DNA from: Clostridia bacterium
GTDB taxonomy: Bacteria > Bacillota > Clostridia > Oscillospirales > Acutalibacteraceae
Reading direction: 5' to 3'
Length of the DNA: 8,491 nt
Assembly (NCBI GenBank): GCA_900752115.1
Contig: CAADUC010000062.1
Span: 1-8,491, forward strand
Numbering within the stretch: the first letter of the stretch is position 1; each line of letters starts with the position of its first letter. Below the pieces are notes generated by a model that made no database searches, was not told where the DNA came from, and was given only the letters and a program-made list of their open reading frames with translations. Below are positions 1-6,858 of this stretch, piece by piece. The translations under genes were made by a program, and so were the position numbers.

Positions 1-305
1 AGGTGTTTATGGGAGATACAGGCTCGCTGTTCCTGGGCGGTATTGTGTGCGCTCTCGGTTTCGGCGTCAATCTGCCGATCCTGATTCTTTTTGTCGGAAT
101 CATCTATCTGTGTGAGATTCTTTCCGTCGTTCTGCAGGTGTCGTATTTCAAGGCCACCCACGGCAAGCGCATTTTCAAGATGACTCCCATTCATCATCAT
201 TTTGAAATGTGCGGTTGGAGCGAGGTCAAGATCTGCGTCGTGTTCAGCGTCGTGACCATTGTATTTGGCGCGCTGTCCGTCTGCAGCTTTGTGTATGGAA
301 TCTGA
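1..305 (+). CDS. mraY: MraY, phospho-MurNAc-pentapeptide transferase (5'-truncated, C-terminal part)
   Basis: MraY is the integral membrane enzyme that transfers phospho-MurNAc-pentapeptide from the UDP precursor to undecaprenyl phosphate, making lipid I on the cytoplasmic face. Only about the last 100 residues are present; the frame is open at the window's left edge, so the start lies upstream. Two family hallmarks are visible: FMGDTGSLFLGG near the left edge, containing the conserved catalytic-region Asp, and the triple-His loop PIHHHFE followed by GWSE at codons 184-224. Hydrophobic stretches before and after the His loop fit the last transmembrane helices. It ends with TGA, 48 bp before ftsW. 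In many Bacillota murD follows directly, but here it does not. The identification is secure; the full length and upstream neighbour cannot be seen. Confidence 0.96.
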   Translation, partial: VFMGDTGSLFLGGIVCALGFGVNLPILILFVGIIYLCEILSVVLQVSYFKATHGKRIFKMTPIHHHFEMCGWSEVKICVVFSVVTIVFGALSVCSFVYGI

Positions 306-337
306 CGCCGCAGGCATACTATTGAGAAGAAAAACGG

Positions 338-345
338 AAAGGAGG
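338..345 (+). promoter_or_regulatory. Ribosome binding site of ftsW
   Basis: AAAGGAGG ends 8 nt before the GTG at 354. This near-perfect Shine-Dalgarno decides for the GTG start over the in-frame ATG at 381. Confidence 0.8.
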
Positions 346-353
346 CGGCTGCA

Positions 354-1604
354 GTGACGACACACGCGCAGTCCGGAGCGATGACAGGAGGCGTCCCCGC
401 CGGTTCGCAGGAAAGCAACGAGAAGAAGAAAAAGGGCTCCGTTCTCAAGCGGGTGCGGAAAAAGTTCCGCGTTTTTTCGGTTCGTTCCGGTTTGGATTTA
501 CCCTTTTTCTTTCTGATTCTTGTGCTGCTGACGATCGGTTTAGTGATGATGTTTTCCGCCAGCTATCCCTATGCGTACTATAACATGAATGGGGACAGCT
601 ACTATTTCATCCGGAATCAGGCTTTCTTTGCTGTGATTGGCGTGGCGATCATGATTGCGGTTTCCTATTTCGACTACCATCATTTTCACAAGTTTGCGAT
701 CCCGATTTTGATCGTGACCTACCTGCTTCTGGTGGGAATGCTCGTGCTCAAGGGTTCCAGCTTCGTACCCAACATCAAGGGCGCTTACCGCTGGTTCTAT
801 ATCGGACCTATCAACTTTCAGCCCTCTGAAGTTGCCAAATTTGCCCTGATTCTGATTTTTGCCCATTTGATCTCGCTGAATTTCGATAAAATGGATACTT
901 TTCGGTACGGTGTTCTGCCCTATGTTCTGATCTTGGGATCGATTGCTCTTCTGGTTGTGCTGGAAAAGCATATGTCGGCCACGCTGATCATTCTGGCTCT
1001 CGGTGCGATGATGATGTTCATCGGCGGCGTCCGGCTGCGCTGGTTTGGTCTCGCAATCCTTGGCTTGGCTGCCGCGGCGCTTTATCTGCTGGTTTTTACC
1101 GATCTGTTCTCCTACGCCATGGATCGTGTTTACGGCTGGCTCTGGCCGTTCGATCCGCCGGAAGGCGTCGACACCTGGCAGACGCGGCAGTCGCTGATGA
1201 CGATCGGTTCGGGAGGCCTGCTCGGGCTGGGCCTTGGCCAGTCGCGGCAGAAGTATCTGTATCTGCCGGAGCCGCAGAACGATTTTATCTTTGCAATTGT
1301 CTGCGAGGAGCTGGGCTTTATCGGCGCGCTGATCATTATCATTCTGTTTGCGATGCTTGTCTGGCGCGGGATTGTCGTCTCGCTCAAGGCGAGGGACAAA
1401 TTCGGTATGCTGCTTGGCGTGGGCCTTACCTTCCAGATTGGCCTGCAGGTGATTCTGAATATCATGGTGGTGACGAACACCATTCCAAACACAGGCATCA
1501 GCCTGCCGTTTTTCAGCTACGGCGGCACGTCGCTGATTATGCTGCTTGCCGAGATGGGAGTTGTGCTGTCCATCAGCCGCAACTCGGCAATCGAGAAGCT
1601 GTAG
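354..1604 (+). CDS. ftsW: FtsW/SpoVE-type SEDS peptidoglycan glycosyltransferase
   Basis: SEDS-family polytopic membrane protein that polymerises lipid II into glycan strands, normally with a class B PBP. FtsW acts at the division septum; SpoVE, its paralogue, occupies this position in Bacillus subtilis. Length is 416 aa. Residues 1-46 are a basic cytoplasmic extension (KKKK at 24-27, then KRVRKKFR). Multiple hydrophobic helices follow from about 49 to 407. Signatures visible are KGAYRWFYIGPINFQPSE at 142-159, LGQSRQKYLYLPEPQNDFIFA at about 294-314 with D310 as the presumed catalytic Asp, EELG at 318-321, and FFSYGGTSLI at 386-395. The GTG start is chosen for its strong AAAGGAGG. It lies 48 bp after mraY and 97 bp before murG, so it is probably cotranscribed. 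No cognate PBP gene is visible here. FtsW is preferred over RodA from context; a SpoVE-like role cannot be excluded. Confidence 0.95.
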   Translation: MTTHAQSGAMTGGVPAGSQESNEKKKKGSVLKRVRKKFRVFSVRSGLDLPFFFLILVLLTIGLVMMFSASYPYAYYNMNGDSYYFIRNQAFFAVIGVAIMIAVSYFDYHHFHKFAIPILIVTYLLLVGMLVLKGSSFVPNIKGAYRWFYIGPINFQPSEVAKFALILIFAHLISLNFDKMDTFRYGVLPYVLILGSIALLVVLEKHMSATLIILALGAMMMFIGGVRLRWFGLAILGLAAAALYLLVFTDLFSYAMDRVYGWLWPFDPPEGVDTWQTRQSLMTIGSGGLLGLGLGQSRQKYLYLPEPQNDFIFAIVCEELGFIGALIIIILFAMLVWRGIVVSLKARDKFGMLLGVGLTFQIGLQVILNIMVVTNTIPNTGISLPFFSYGGTSLIMLLAEMGVVLSISRNSAIEKL

Positions 1605-1623
1605 CGTTCCCGCTGCGGGAGCG
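1605..1623 (+). other. Small hairpin in the ftsW-murG gap
   Basis: CGTTCCC pairs with GGGAGCG (7 bp including one G-T pair) across a GCTGC loop, directly after the ftsW stop codon. No T-tract follows, so this is not an intrinsic terminator. It could be an mRNA processing or stability element, or chance. The rest of the gap to 1701 shows nothing else recognisable. Confidence 0.35.
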
Positions 1624-1701
1624 TTCGCCCCGGATGCTGTGAAAGCGTGTCTTTGACTGCGAAGCCCGGGGAAATCAGACAGAAGAAAAGGGTGTTTCAT
1701 T

Positions 1702-2829
1702 ATGAGAATCCTCTTTGCCGGCGGAGGAACCGCCGGACACATTAATCCCGCGCTGGCCATTGCCGGCACCGTCCGCGAGCGGGAGCCCGACGCGGCGATC
1801 CTGTACGTGGGAGCAAAGGGCGGGATGGAGGAAAAGCTTGTCCCGAAGGCAGGCTTTGATTTTAAGAGTGTTACCATATCCGGCTTTCAGCGAAAGCCCA
1901 GCTGGACCAATTTGAAAAAGAATGTCAAAACGACCATCCATCTCTTTACCTCCACAGCGGAAGCCAAGCGAATCATTCAGGAGTTTCACCCTGATATCTG
2001 CATTGGGACCGGCGGCTATGTGAGCGGTCCGGTCATCCGCGAGGCCATGAAGCTGGGGATTCCCTCGCTGATCCACGAGCAGAACGCTTTTCCCGGTGTG
2101 ACCAATAAAGCGCTGAGCAAGAAAGCCGCCTATACCATGCTTGCGGTTCAGGACGCAAAAAAATTTCTTCCCGCAGCGGCCCGCTGCGTTCTGACGGGAA
2201 ATCCGGTTCGTCCCGCGGTGCTCCGCGCGGAGCGGGATGCGTCGAGGAAAAAGCTCGGCCTTGATGAAAGACCGCTGATTCTCAGCTTTGGCGGAAGCCT
2301 CGGTGCTCGCCGTGTCAACGAAGCAGTGGCGGACCTGCTTGCCTGGAGCGCGAAGAACGGGCGTTTCCAGCATATCCATGCATACGGTCAATGGGGCCGC
2401 TGGTTCCCGGATCTGCTGCGTGAAAAGGGAATCGATCTGGCAGAGCATCCGGAGATGGATATTCGCGAGTACATTGATAACATGCCGGATTGCCTGGCCG
2501 CCGCCGATCTTGTTATCTGCCGTGCCGGGGCCATTACTCTCTCGGAGCTGCAGGTGCAGGGCAGAGCGTCCATCCTGATTCCTTCTCCGAACGTAGCGGA
2601 AAATCATCAGTTTCACAATGCGATGGCGCTTGTCAACCGCAATGCCGCGGCGATTCTGGAAGAGAAGGATCTCTCCGGAGATACGCTGCGGAAGCTGGTG
2701 GAGGATCTGTTCCACGATCCCGATACCATTCCCACGCTTTCAGCGAATGCCAAAAAGATGGCGATTACCGACGCCAATGACCGGATTTATCAGCTGATTC
2801 GCGAGGTCCTCGGACGGACAAAGGGATAA
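1702..2829 (+). CDS. murG: MurG, UDP-GlcNAc:lipid I N-acetylglucosaminyltransferase
   Basis: Peripheral membrane GT-B glycosyltransferase on the cytoplasmic face that adds GlcNAc from UDP-GlcNAc to lipid I, giving lipid II, the substrate flipped out for FtsW. It has 375 aa, close to the usual 355-375. In the N-terminal domain, AGGGTAGHINPALA at 6-19 is the first glycine-rich loop with the catalytic-region His13. GTGGYVSGP at 102-110 and IHEQNAFPG at 124-132 are typical acceptor-domain motifs. GNPVR at 166-170 lies at the domain junction. In the C-terminal domain, FGGSLGARRVN at 196-206 is the second glycine loop, and RAGAITLSEL at 274-283 plus IPSPNVAENHQ at 293-303 form the UDP-GlcNAc site. 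The ATG start begins the conserved MRILFAGGG; a modest AAAAGGG lies about 9 nt upstream. All key motifs are intact. Confidence 0.98.
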   Translation: MRILFAGGGTAGHINPALAIAGTVREREPDAAILYVGAKGGMEEKLVPKAGFDFKSVTISGFQRKPSWTNLKKNVKTTIHLFTSTAEAKRIIQEFHPDICIGTGGYVSGPVIREAMKLGIPSLIHEQNAFPGVTNKALSKKAAYTMLAVQDAKKFLPAAARCVLTGNPVRPAVLRAERDASRKKLGLDERPLILSFGGSLGARRVNEAVADLLAWSAKNGRFQHIHAYGQWGRWFPDLLREKGIDLAEHPEMDIREYIDNMPDCLAAADLVICRAGAITLSELQVQGRASILIPSPNVAENHQFHNAMALVNRNAAAILEEKDLSGDTLRKLVEDLFHDPDTIPTLSANAKKMAITDANDRIYQLIREVLGRTKG

Positions 2830-2862
2830 GTCTTCGTTTCACCGCTTTCTTCTCCCCCGCAT

Positions 2863-2875
2863 AGTATGGCATACT
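2863..2875 (+). promoter_or_regulatory. 13-bp palindrome / possible extended -10 upstream of murA
   Basis: AGTATG-G-CATACT is a perfect inverted repeat around a central G in the 73 bp murG-murA gap. It also reads as an extended -10 (TGG then CATACT, 2867-2875), but I find no convincing -35 at the right distance (TTCTTC at 2847-2852 is poor). The same 13-mer recurs with 11 of 13 identities at 6875-6887, inside a better promoter. It may be an internal murA promoter, an operator, or chance. Confidence 0.35.
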
Positions 2876-2902
2876 TCAAACCAGAGGAAGCGGGGAATTA
2901 CT

Positions 2903-4162
2903 ATGGTGAAACTGTTGATTCATGGGCCAAACCGTTTGAGCGGAGAGCTGAATGTGCACGGGGCAAAAAACAGCACGCTTCCGCTCATGGCGGCGACGCT
3001 GCTCTGCCGGAGCGAGTGCGTGCTACATAATTGTCCGCACCTGTCCGACGTGGACGTTTCCGCGCGGATCCTGCGCCATCTTGGCTGTACCGTTACCCGG
3101 CAGGGCGGAAGCCTGGCGATCGATCCGCGCTGTGTGACGCAGTGCGATATCCCGGACGGGCTTATGCGTGAAATGCGCTCCTCCATCGTCTTTCTGGGTG
3201 CGATCCTTTCGCGCGCCGGAAGGGCGGTTTTGTCCTTTCCGGGCGGGTGTGAGCTTGGCCCAAGGCCGATTGATCTGCATCTTGCGGCTCTGCGGAAGAT
3301 GGGGGCGAAGATTGTCGAGGATTACGGCTGCCTCTCCTGCTCGGCGGAAGGGCCGCTGCATGGAGCGGCAATCGGCTTGTCCTTCCCGAGCGTCGGCGCG
3401 ACGGAGAATATTATGCTCGCTGCTGTTTTGGCCGAGGGGACCACTGTGGTGACGAACGCGGCCAGAGAACCGGAAATCTGTGATCTGGCGGAGTTCCTCA
3501 ACCGCTGCGGAGCAAAGGTCAGCGGTGCAGGCGGCAGTACGCTGGTGATTGAAGGTGTTTCCGCGCTTCACGGCTGTGAGCACCGCGTTATTCCGGATCG
3601 CATTGCCGCCGCAACCTTCATGAGCGCCGCCGCCGCAACGGGAGGCTGCATTCGTCTCAATCATGTGGTGCCCGCGCATCTGGAGCCGGTGATCCCCTTC
3701 TTTGAGGAGCTTGGCTGCAGCATTGAGACGGAGGAAACGAGCCTGCGTATCTGCGCCCCCGCCCGTTTGGGACGGATCAAGAGTGTGCGGACCATGCCTT
3801 ATCCGGGATTTCCCACGGATGCGCAGGCTCCGCTGATGGCTGCCGCCTGTCTTGGCTCCGGCACAAGTATCTTTGTGGAAAATATTTTTGAGAGCCGCTA
3901 TAAGCATGTCGGCGAGCTGCTTCGCCTCGGGGCGAACATCAAGGTGGAGGGCCGCGTAGCCGTGATTGAAGGAGTGCCCCGCTTGTCCGGCGCGCCGGTG
4001 GAAGCGGCCGATCTGCGCGGAGGAGCGGCGCTCGTGGTGGCCGGTCTGGCGTCGCGCGGAGCCACGGAGGTTTCCGGAGTCCGTTATATCGATCGAGGAT
4101 ACGAAAATCTGGAAAGGAGCTTTGCTCAGCTTGGCGCGAGCATTCGCCGCGAATACGAATAA
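2903..4162 (+). CDS. murA: MurA, UDP-N-acetylglucosamine 1-carboxyvinyltransferase
   Basis: Cytosolic enzyme that transfers enolpyruvate from PEP to UDP-GlcNAc, the first committed step of peptidoglycan synthesis and the target of fosfomycin. It has 419 aa, the normal length. Conserved residues visible: K22-N23 in GAKNSTLP, R92 in EMRSS, the active-site Cys116 in FPGGCELGPRPIDLH (112-126), so fosfomycin sensitivity at the target is expected; the SVGATENIMLAAVLAEGTT block (163-181) followed by NAAREPEICDLAEFLN; PDRI at 231-234; the catalytic Asp306 in GFPTDAQAP; and R398 in YIDRGYE. It is unusually Cys-rich, with 16 Cys by my count. The ATG start has GGGG 7 nt upstream and a GAGGA further up. 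Bacillota often carry two MurA paralogues; which one this is cannot be told from here. It occupies the slot where murB stands in B. subtilis. Confidence 0.98.
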   Translation: MVKLLIHGPNRLSGELNVHGAKNSTLPLMAATLLCRSECVLHNCPHLSDVDVSARILRHLGCTVTRQGGSLAIDPRCVTQCDIPDGLMREMRSSIVFLGAILSRAGRAVLSFPGGCELGPRPIDLHLAALRKMGAKIVEDYGCLSCSAEGPLHGAAIGLSFPSVGATENIMLAAVLAEGTTVVTNAAREPEICDLAEFLNRCGAKVSGAGGSTLVIEGVSALHGCEHRVIPDRIAAATFMSAAAATGGCIRLNHVVPAHLEPVIPFFEELGCSIETEETSLRICAPARLGRIKSVRTMPYPGFPTDAQAPLMAAACLGSGTSIFVENIFESRYKHVGELLRLGANIKVEGRVAVIEGVPRLSGAPVEAADLRGGAALVVAGLASRGATEVSGVRYIDRGYENLERSFAQLGASIRREYE

Positions 4163-4173
4163 AGGATTGTCAG

Positions 4174-4181
4174 AAAGGGAG
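4174..4181 (+). promoter_or_regulatory. Ribosome binding site that decides the ftsQ/divIB start
   Basis: AAAGGGAG ends 8 nt before the ATG at 4190. It directly abuts and overlaps the alternative in-frame GTG at 4181, which is therefore an implausible start. The gene is called from 4190. Confidence 0.75.
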
Positions 4182-4189
4182 TGAAGTGC

Positions 4190-5317
4190 ATGGGGAAGGC
4201 CCGTCCAACGTCCCGGCAGCGCCGGCAGAACCGTCCGCCGCAAAGCGGACAGTCCGGCTTGCAGACGGCGCGTGGACAGGAGCGCGAGCGGCGGCAAAGC
4301 CGCCCGGCTGCGGAAAGGATGCGCCGCCGGGATGTACCGCCGGGACGCACTGTCCGTCCGCCGCAGGCGCGGCCCCATGCCCCTTCGCCCGGAGGCCGTC
4401 CGCCTCGCCCGCCGGACAGGCCGCCGGCGCGGCGGCAGCCTGCAAGACGCCGGCGGCCCCCCATTGATGCGGCGGCCCGGCGAAAACGGAGACGCCGCTT
4501 TATGGCGGTGTTTTATCTGCTCCTTTTTCTGGTGGTCATCGGAACGGCGCTTACGCTTTCCCTCACGGTTCTTTTCCGTGTGGAAACGATCGAGGTGAAG
4601 GGAGAAAGCCGGTACAGTGCGGAAGAAATAATGAAGGCATCCGGTTTGGAAACCGGCGGAAATCTTTTTCTCGCAGATATTGATTCCGCTTCCGACGCAG
4701 TGGAAAAGAAGCTTCCGTACATAGGCAAAGCCGAAATCAGGCGGGTACTTCCATCCAGCCTTGAGATCGAAGTTTCGGAGGAACAGGTGGCGGGCGTCGT
4801 ACTGGACGATACACAGTACATTCTGGTCGGCGTATCGGGAAAGGTTCTTGAGCGTCTTACGGAGCAGCCGGAAGGCTATCCGCTTGTGAAGGGAATGGCC
4901 GTGCAGTCCGCAGCGATTGGCACGCAGATTGTTTATCAGGACAGCGAAAAAACAAGCGTGTTTGAAAAGCTGACTCAGGCCATCTCTGAGCTGGGCCTGG
5001 AAAAGGTGACGGAGATTGATTTGACGGACTCCTACAGTACAACAGTGCTGTATGATAATCGGATTCTTCTCAAGCTCGGCACACCCACCTCCTTCAAGGA
5101 GAAGCTGCTCACATTCCTGACGCTTTTAGAGAAGGGAAGTCTTACCGAAACGGATCGCGGCACCCTGGATCTTTCCCTTGTGGTCGAGACGGATCGCTCC
5201 TATTTCAGCGAAGATTTTTCTGTTTCCTCAGCGGCTTCCTCGGACGGTGCGGCAGCCTCTTCGGATGCCGGAGCTTCCTCGGCGGCTGAGAATCCGTCCT
5301 CGGCGCCGGCAGCGTAG
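4190..5317 (+). CDS. ftsQ: FtsQ/DivIB-type division protein with Arg/Pro-rich cytoplasmic head and Ser/Ala tail
   Basis: Bitopic divisome protein; in Gram-positives DivIB works with DivIC and FtsL and helps assemble and activate septal peptidoglycan synthesis. Length is 375 aa from ATG 4190. Residues 1-103 are a disordered cytoplasmic head with about 32 Arg and 20 Pro, ending in RRKRRRR just before the membrane. A single transmembrane helix spans about 104-129. The POTRA domain covers about 130-198 (FRVETIEVKGESRYSAEEI, then the GLETGGNLF and LPYIGKAEIRRVLPSSLEIEVSEE blocks). The extracellular beta domain covers about 199-336. Residues 340-375 are a low-complexity Ser/Ala/Asp tail. It starts 27 bp after murA. 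The head is encoded by very GC-rich DNA open in several frames, unlike the rest of the gene. The family call rests on the POTRA pattern and the dcw context; the head and tail are poorly conserved regions in this family. Confidence 0.92.
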   Translation: MGKARPTSRQRRQNRPPQSGQSGLQTARGQERERRQSRPAAERMRRRDVPPGRTVRPPQARPHAPSPGGRPPRPPDRPPARRQPARRRRPPIDAAARRKRRRRFMAVFYLLLFLVVIGTALTLSLTVLFRVETIEVKGESRYSAEEIMKASGLETGGNLFLADIDSASDAVEKKLPYIGKAEIRRVLPSSLEIEVSEEQVAGVVLDDTQYILVGVSGKVLERLTEQPEGYPLVKGMAVQSAAIGTQIVYQDSEKTSVFEKLTQAISELGLEKVTEIDLTDSYSTTVLYDNRILLKLGTPTSFKEKLLTFLTLLEKGSLTETDRGTLDLSLVVETDRSYFSEDFSVSSAASSDGAAASSDAGASSAAENPSSAPAA

Positions 5318-5327
5318 AGACTGCAGG

Positions 5328-5390
5328 AGGGAAATGCGGATTTTTCCCTGTCCGGAGCGAAAAAACAGACGTTTTCTCTTGCATTTCCCT
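5328..5390 (+). repeat. Alternative inverted-repeat pairings downstream of ftsQ
   Basis: AGGGAAATGC (5328-5337) is perfectly complementary to GCATTTCCCT (5381-5390), 43 nt away. Its first seven bases can instead pair with TTTCCCT at 5343-5349 across an 8-nt loop. The octamer TTTCCCTG is a direct repeat (5343-5350 and 5384-5391), so the two folds exclude each other. The element starts 10 nt after the ftsQ stop and would lie in readthrough RNA from the dcw operon. No T-tract follows either fold. A regulatory role is inference. Confidence 0.45.
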
Positions 5391-5410
5391 GCTTCTTATG
5401 ATACCCTTGT

Positions 5411-5428
5411 AAGAGTAAAACTCTTTTT
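5411..5428 (+). terminator. Weak terminator-like hairpin between ftsQ and ftsZ
   Basis: AAGAGT pairs with ACTCTT (6 bp, only two G-C pairs) around an AAA loop, and the right arm runs into TTTTT. The T-tract fits an intrinsic terminator of the upstream operon, but the stem is short and AT-rich, so termination would at best be partial. Confidence 0.35.
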
Positions 5429-5475
5429 CTGACAGAATCCGATGAGGAAGATATTTCCATTTTACAATTTGTTTA

Positions 5476-5504
5476 TTGCAATCAACGGCAAAACATGGTA
5501 CAGT
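5476..5504 (+). promoter_or_regulatory. Candidate sigma-A promoter of ftsZ
   Basis: TTGCAA (5476-5481), a 17 bp spacer, and TACAGT (5499-5504) preceded by TGG, giving an extended -10. Each hexamer matches the consensus in 4 of 6 positions. The predicted transcript start is near 5511, leaving a leader of about 80 nt. The leader holds a 5 bp GC hairpin (GCGGG 5540-5544 with CCCGC 5550-5554) before the ribosome binding site AAGGGGG at 5576-5582. This would allow ftsZ expression independent of the upstream cell wall genes. Confidence 0.55.
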
Positions 5505-5592
5505 TATGTCAAATGATTTTTTCTCTGAAACGATGTGCGGCGGGGGATTCCCGCGTATCCATACAGGGACGAATTAAGGGGGACGCGGCAAA

Positions 5593-6729
5593 ATGTCTTT
5601 TGAAATTGACAACGATTTTGATAACAATGGCGTAATCATAAAGGTCGTCGGCGTCGGCGGCGGCGGCGGAAACGCCATCGACCGCATGGTGACGATGGAT
5701 GCAAAGGGCATGGAGTTTATTGCTGTCAATACGGACAAGCAGGCTCTGATCCGCTCCAAGGCCACGCAGAAAATTCAGATTGGTGAGAAAGTCACGCACG
5801 GAAAGGGCGCCGGTTCAAAGCCTGAGGTTGGCCAGAAGGCCGGCGAGGAGAGCCGCGAAGCCATTGCCGCTGCGATCCGTGGAAGCGATATGGTGTTTAT
5901 CACCGCCGGTATGGGCGGCGGCACCGGTACGGGAGCCGCTCCGATTGTCGCTGAGATTGCGCGCGATATGGGAATTCTGACGGTCGGTATCGTCACGAAG
6001 CCCTTCCTTTTTGAAGGAAAGCGGCGCATGGAGCAGGCTGAGGGCGGTATCTGTGCTCTGCGTGAGCATGTCGATTCCCTGGTGGTCATTCCCAACGAAC
6101 GCCTCAAGCTTGTCAGCGAGCAGAAAATTACGCTTCTCAACGCCTTCTCTGTGGCGGACGATGTGCTGCGCCAGGGTGTGCAGAGTATTTCCGATTTGAT
6201 TAAGCTTCCCGGCCTGGTCAACCTGGATTTTGCGGACGTCACGGCGGTCATGAAGGACGCCGGTTATGCGCATATGGGCGTCGGCCGCGCATCCGGAAAG
6301 GACAAGGCTGAGGTGGCTGCGAACATGGCGATTTCCAGCCCGCTCCTCGAGACAGCGATCAACGGCGCAAAGGGCGTTATCATCAATATTACCTCTTCCC
6401 CGGACATTGGCCTCGACGAGATCGAGACGGCTTCCTCTATGATTACGGCTCAGGCGCATGAGGATGCGAACATTATCTGGGGTGCTGCATTTGACGAGAC
6501 AATGGAAGACGAGATGAGCGTCACCGTGATTGCGACCGGTTTTGCGACGCATGACGGCAGTCCTGCTCCCGCGGCTCCGAAGCGAGAATCCGCTCCGGCC
6601 GCTGCGAAGACCAGCTCGGCTCCCTCTGCCTATGCGGCTCCGAAGGAGCAGTCGCCGGCAGCGGAGAGCAATCCTATTGTGGATGACAGTGATTTTGTGG
6701 ATATCATGTCTATTTTCAACAAGAAGTAA
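5593..6729 (+). CDS. ftsZ: FtsZ, tubulin-like cell division GTPase
   Basis: Cytosolic GTPase that polymerises into the Z ring at midcell and recruits the divisome. Length is 378 aa, normal for Bacillota. Visible motifs: [15 protein letters not shown] at about 18-32 (T1 loop), [11 protein letters not shown] at 42-52, the tubulin signature GGGTGTG at 108-114 for nucleotide phosphate binding, [10 protein letters not shown] at 136-145, IPNERL at 166-171, and the T7 loop NLDFADV at 210-216 with D212 and D215 completing the GTPase site of the adjacent subunit. The globular core ends near 318. A Pro/Ala/Ser linker (about 319-361) leads to the C-terminal peptide [15 protein letters not shown] (364-378), which normally docks FtsA, SepF, ZapA-type or other partners. 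ATG 5593 has AAGGGGG about 10 nt upstream. No ftsA lies beside it, so the membrane tether must be encoded elsewhere or differ (for example SepF). Confidence 0.99.
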   Translation: MSFEIDNDFDNNGVIIKVVGVGGGGGNAIDRMVTMDAKGMEFIAVNTDKQALIRSKATQKIQIGEKVTHGKGAGSKPEVGQKAGEESREAIAAAIRGSDMVFITAGMGGGTGTGAAPIVAEIARDMGILTVGIVTKPFLFEGKRRMEQAEGGICALREHVDSLVVIPNERLKLVSEQKITLLNAFSVADDVLRQGVQSISDLIKLPGLVNLDFADVTAVMKDAGYAHMGVGRASGKDKAEVAANMAISSPLLETAINGAKGVIINITSSPDIGLDEIETASSMITAQAHEDANIIWGAAFDETMEDEMSVTVIATGFATHDGSPAPAAPKRESAPAAAKTSSAPSAYAAPKEQSPAAESNPIVDDSDFVDIMSIFNKK

Positions 6730-6742
6730 ATGCTGCGTTTAC

Positions 6743-6780
6743 AAGAGCACAGGTCGATGAATGACCTGTGCTCTTTTTTT
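6743..6780 (+). terminator. Strong intrinsic terminator after ftsZ
   Basis: AAGAGCACAGGTC (6743-6755) pairs perfectly with GACCTGTGCTCTT (6763-6775) around a 7-nt loop, and T's continue from 6774 to 6780. It starts 13 nt after the ftsZ stop codon and separates ftsZ from the lipoprotein unit. Confidence 0.93.
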
Positions 6781-6832
6781 CTATACTTTCCTCTCTTTTG
6801 GGAACACTGAGAGCAGGGAGAAAAGCACTGGG

Positions 6833-6848
6833 AAAATCTAACGATTTT
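6833..6848. repeat. Small inverted repeat upstream of the lipoprotein promoter
   Basis: AAAATC-TAAC-GATTTT is a perfect 6 bp inverted repeat ending 10 bp before the predicted -35. Its place fits an activator or repressor site, but the sequence is AT-rich and short, so chance is possible. Confidence 0.25.
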
Positions 6849-6858
6849 GTGACTTTTC

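Noticed and set aside
315..320. CATACT before ftsW as a -10 or sporulation sigma -10
   Set aside because: There is no TG extension and no -35 at suitable spacing; the gap is only 48 bp inside an evident operon.
540..1877. Long antisense open frame of 445 codons across ftsW and murG
   Set aside because: It mirrors the codon bias of the sense genes, crosses two real genes, has His/Gln/Arg-rich nonsense composition and no recognisable motif.
4181..4183. GTG at 4181 as the ftsQ start
   Set aside because: It touches the Shine-Dalgarno AAAGGGAG with no spacer; the ATG at 4190 has ideal spacing.
3023..4378. Long antisense open frame of 451 codons across murA and the start of ftsQ
   Set aside because: The sense strand carries a fully conserved MurA with all catalytic residues. 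The antisense product has no motif and is a by-product of GC-rich codons.
4186..4598. Overlapping + strand frames inside the ftsQ head region as possible overprinted genes
   Set aside because: They owe their openness to the GC-rich repeats of the Arg/Pro head; they lack plausible ribosome sites and recognisable domains.
5379..5402. TTGCAT (5379) with TATGAT (5397) as another ftsZ promoter
   Set aside because: The spacer is only 12 bp, and the alternative -35 at the right distance (TTCTCT) is weak.
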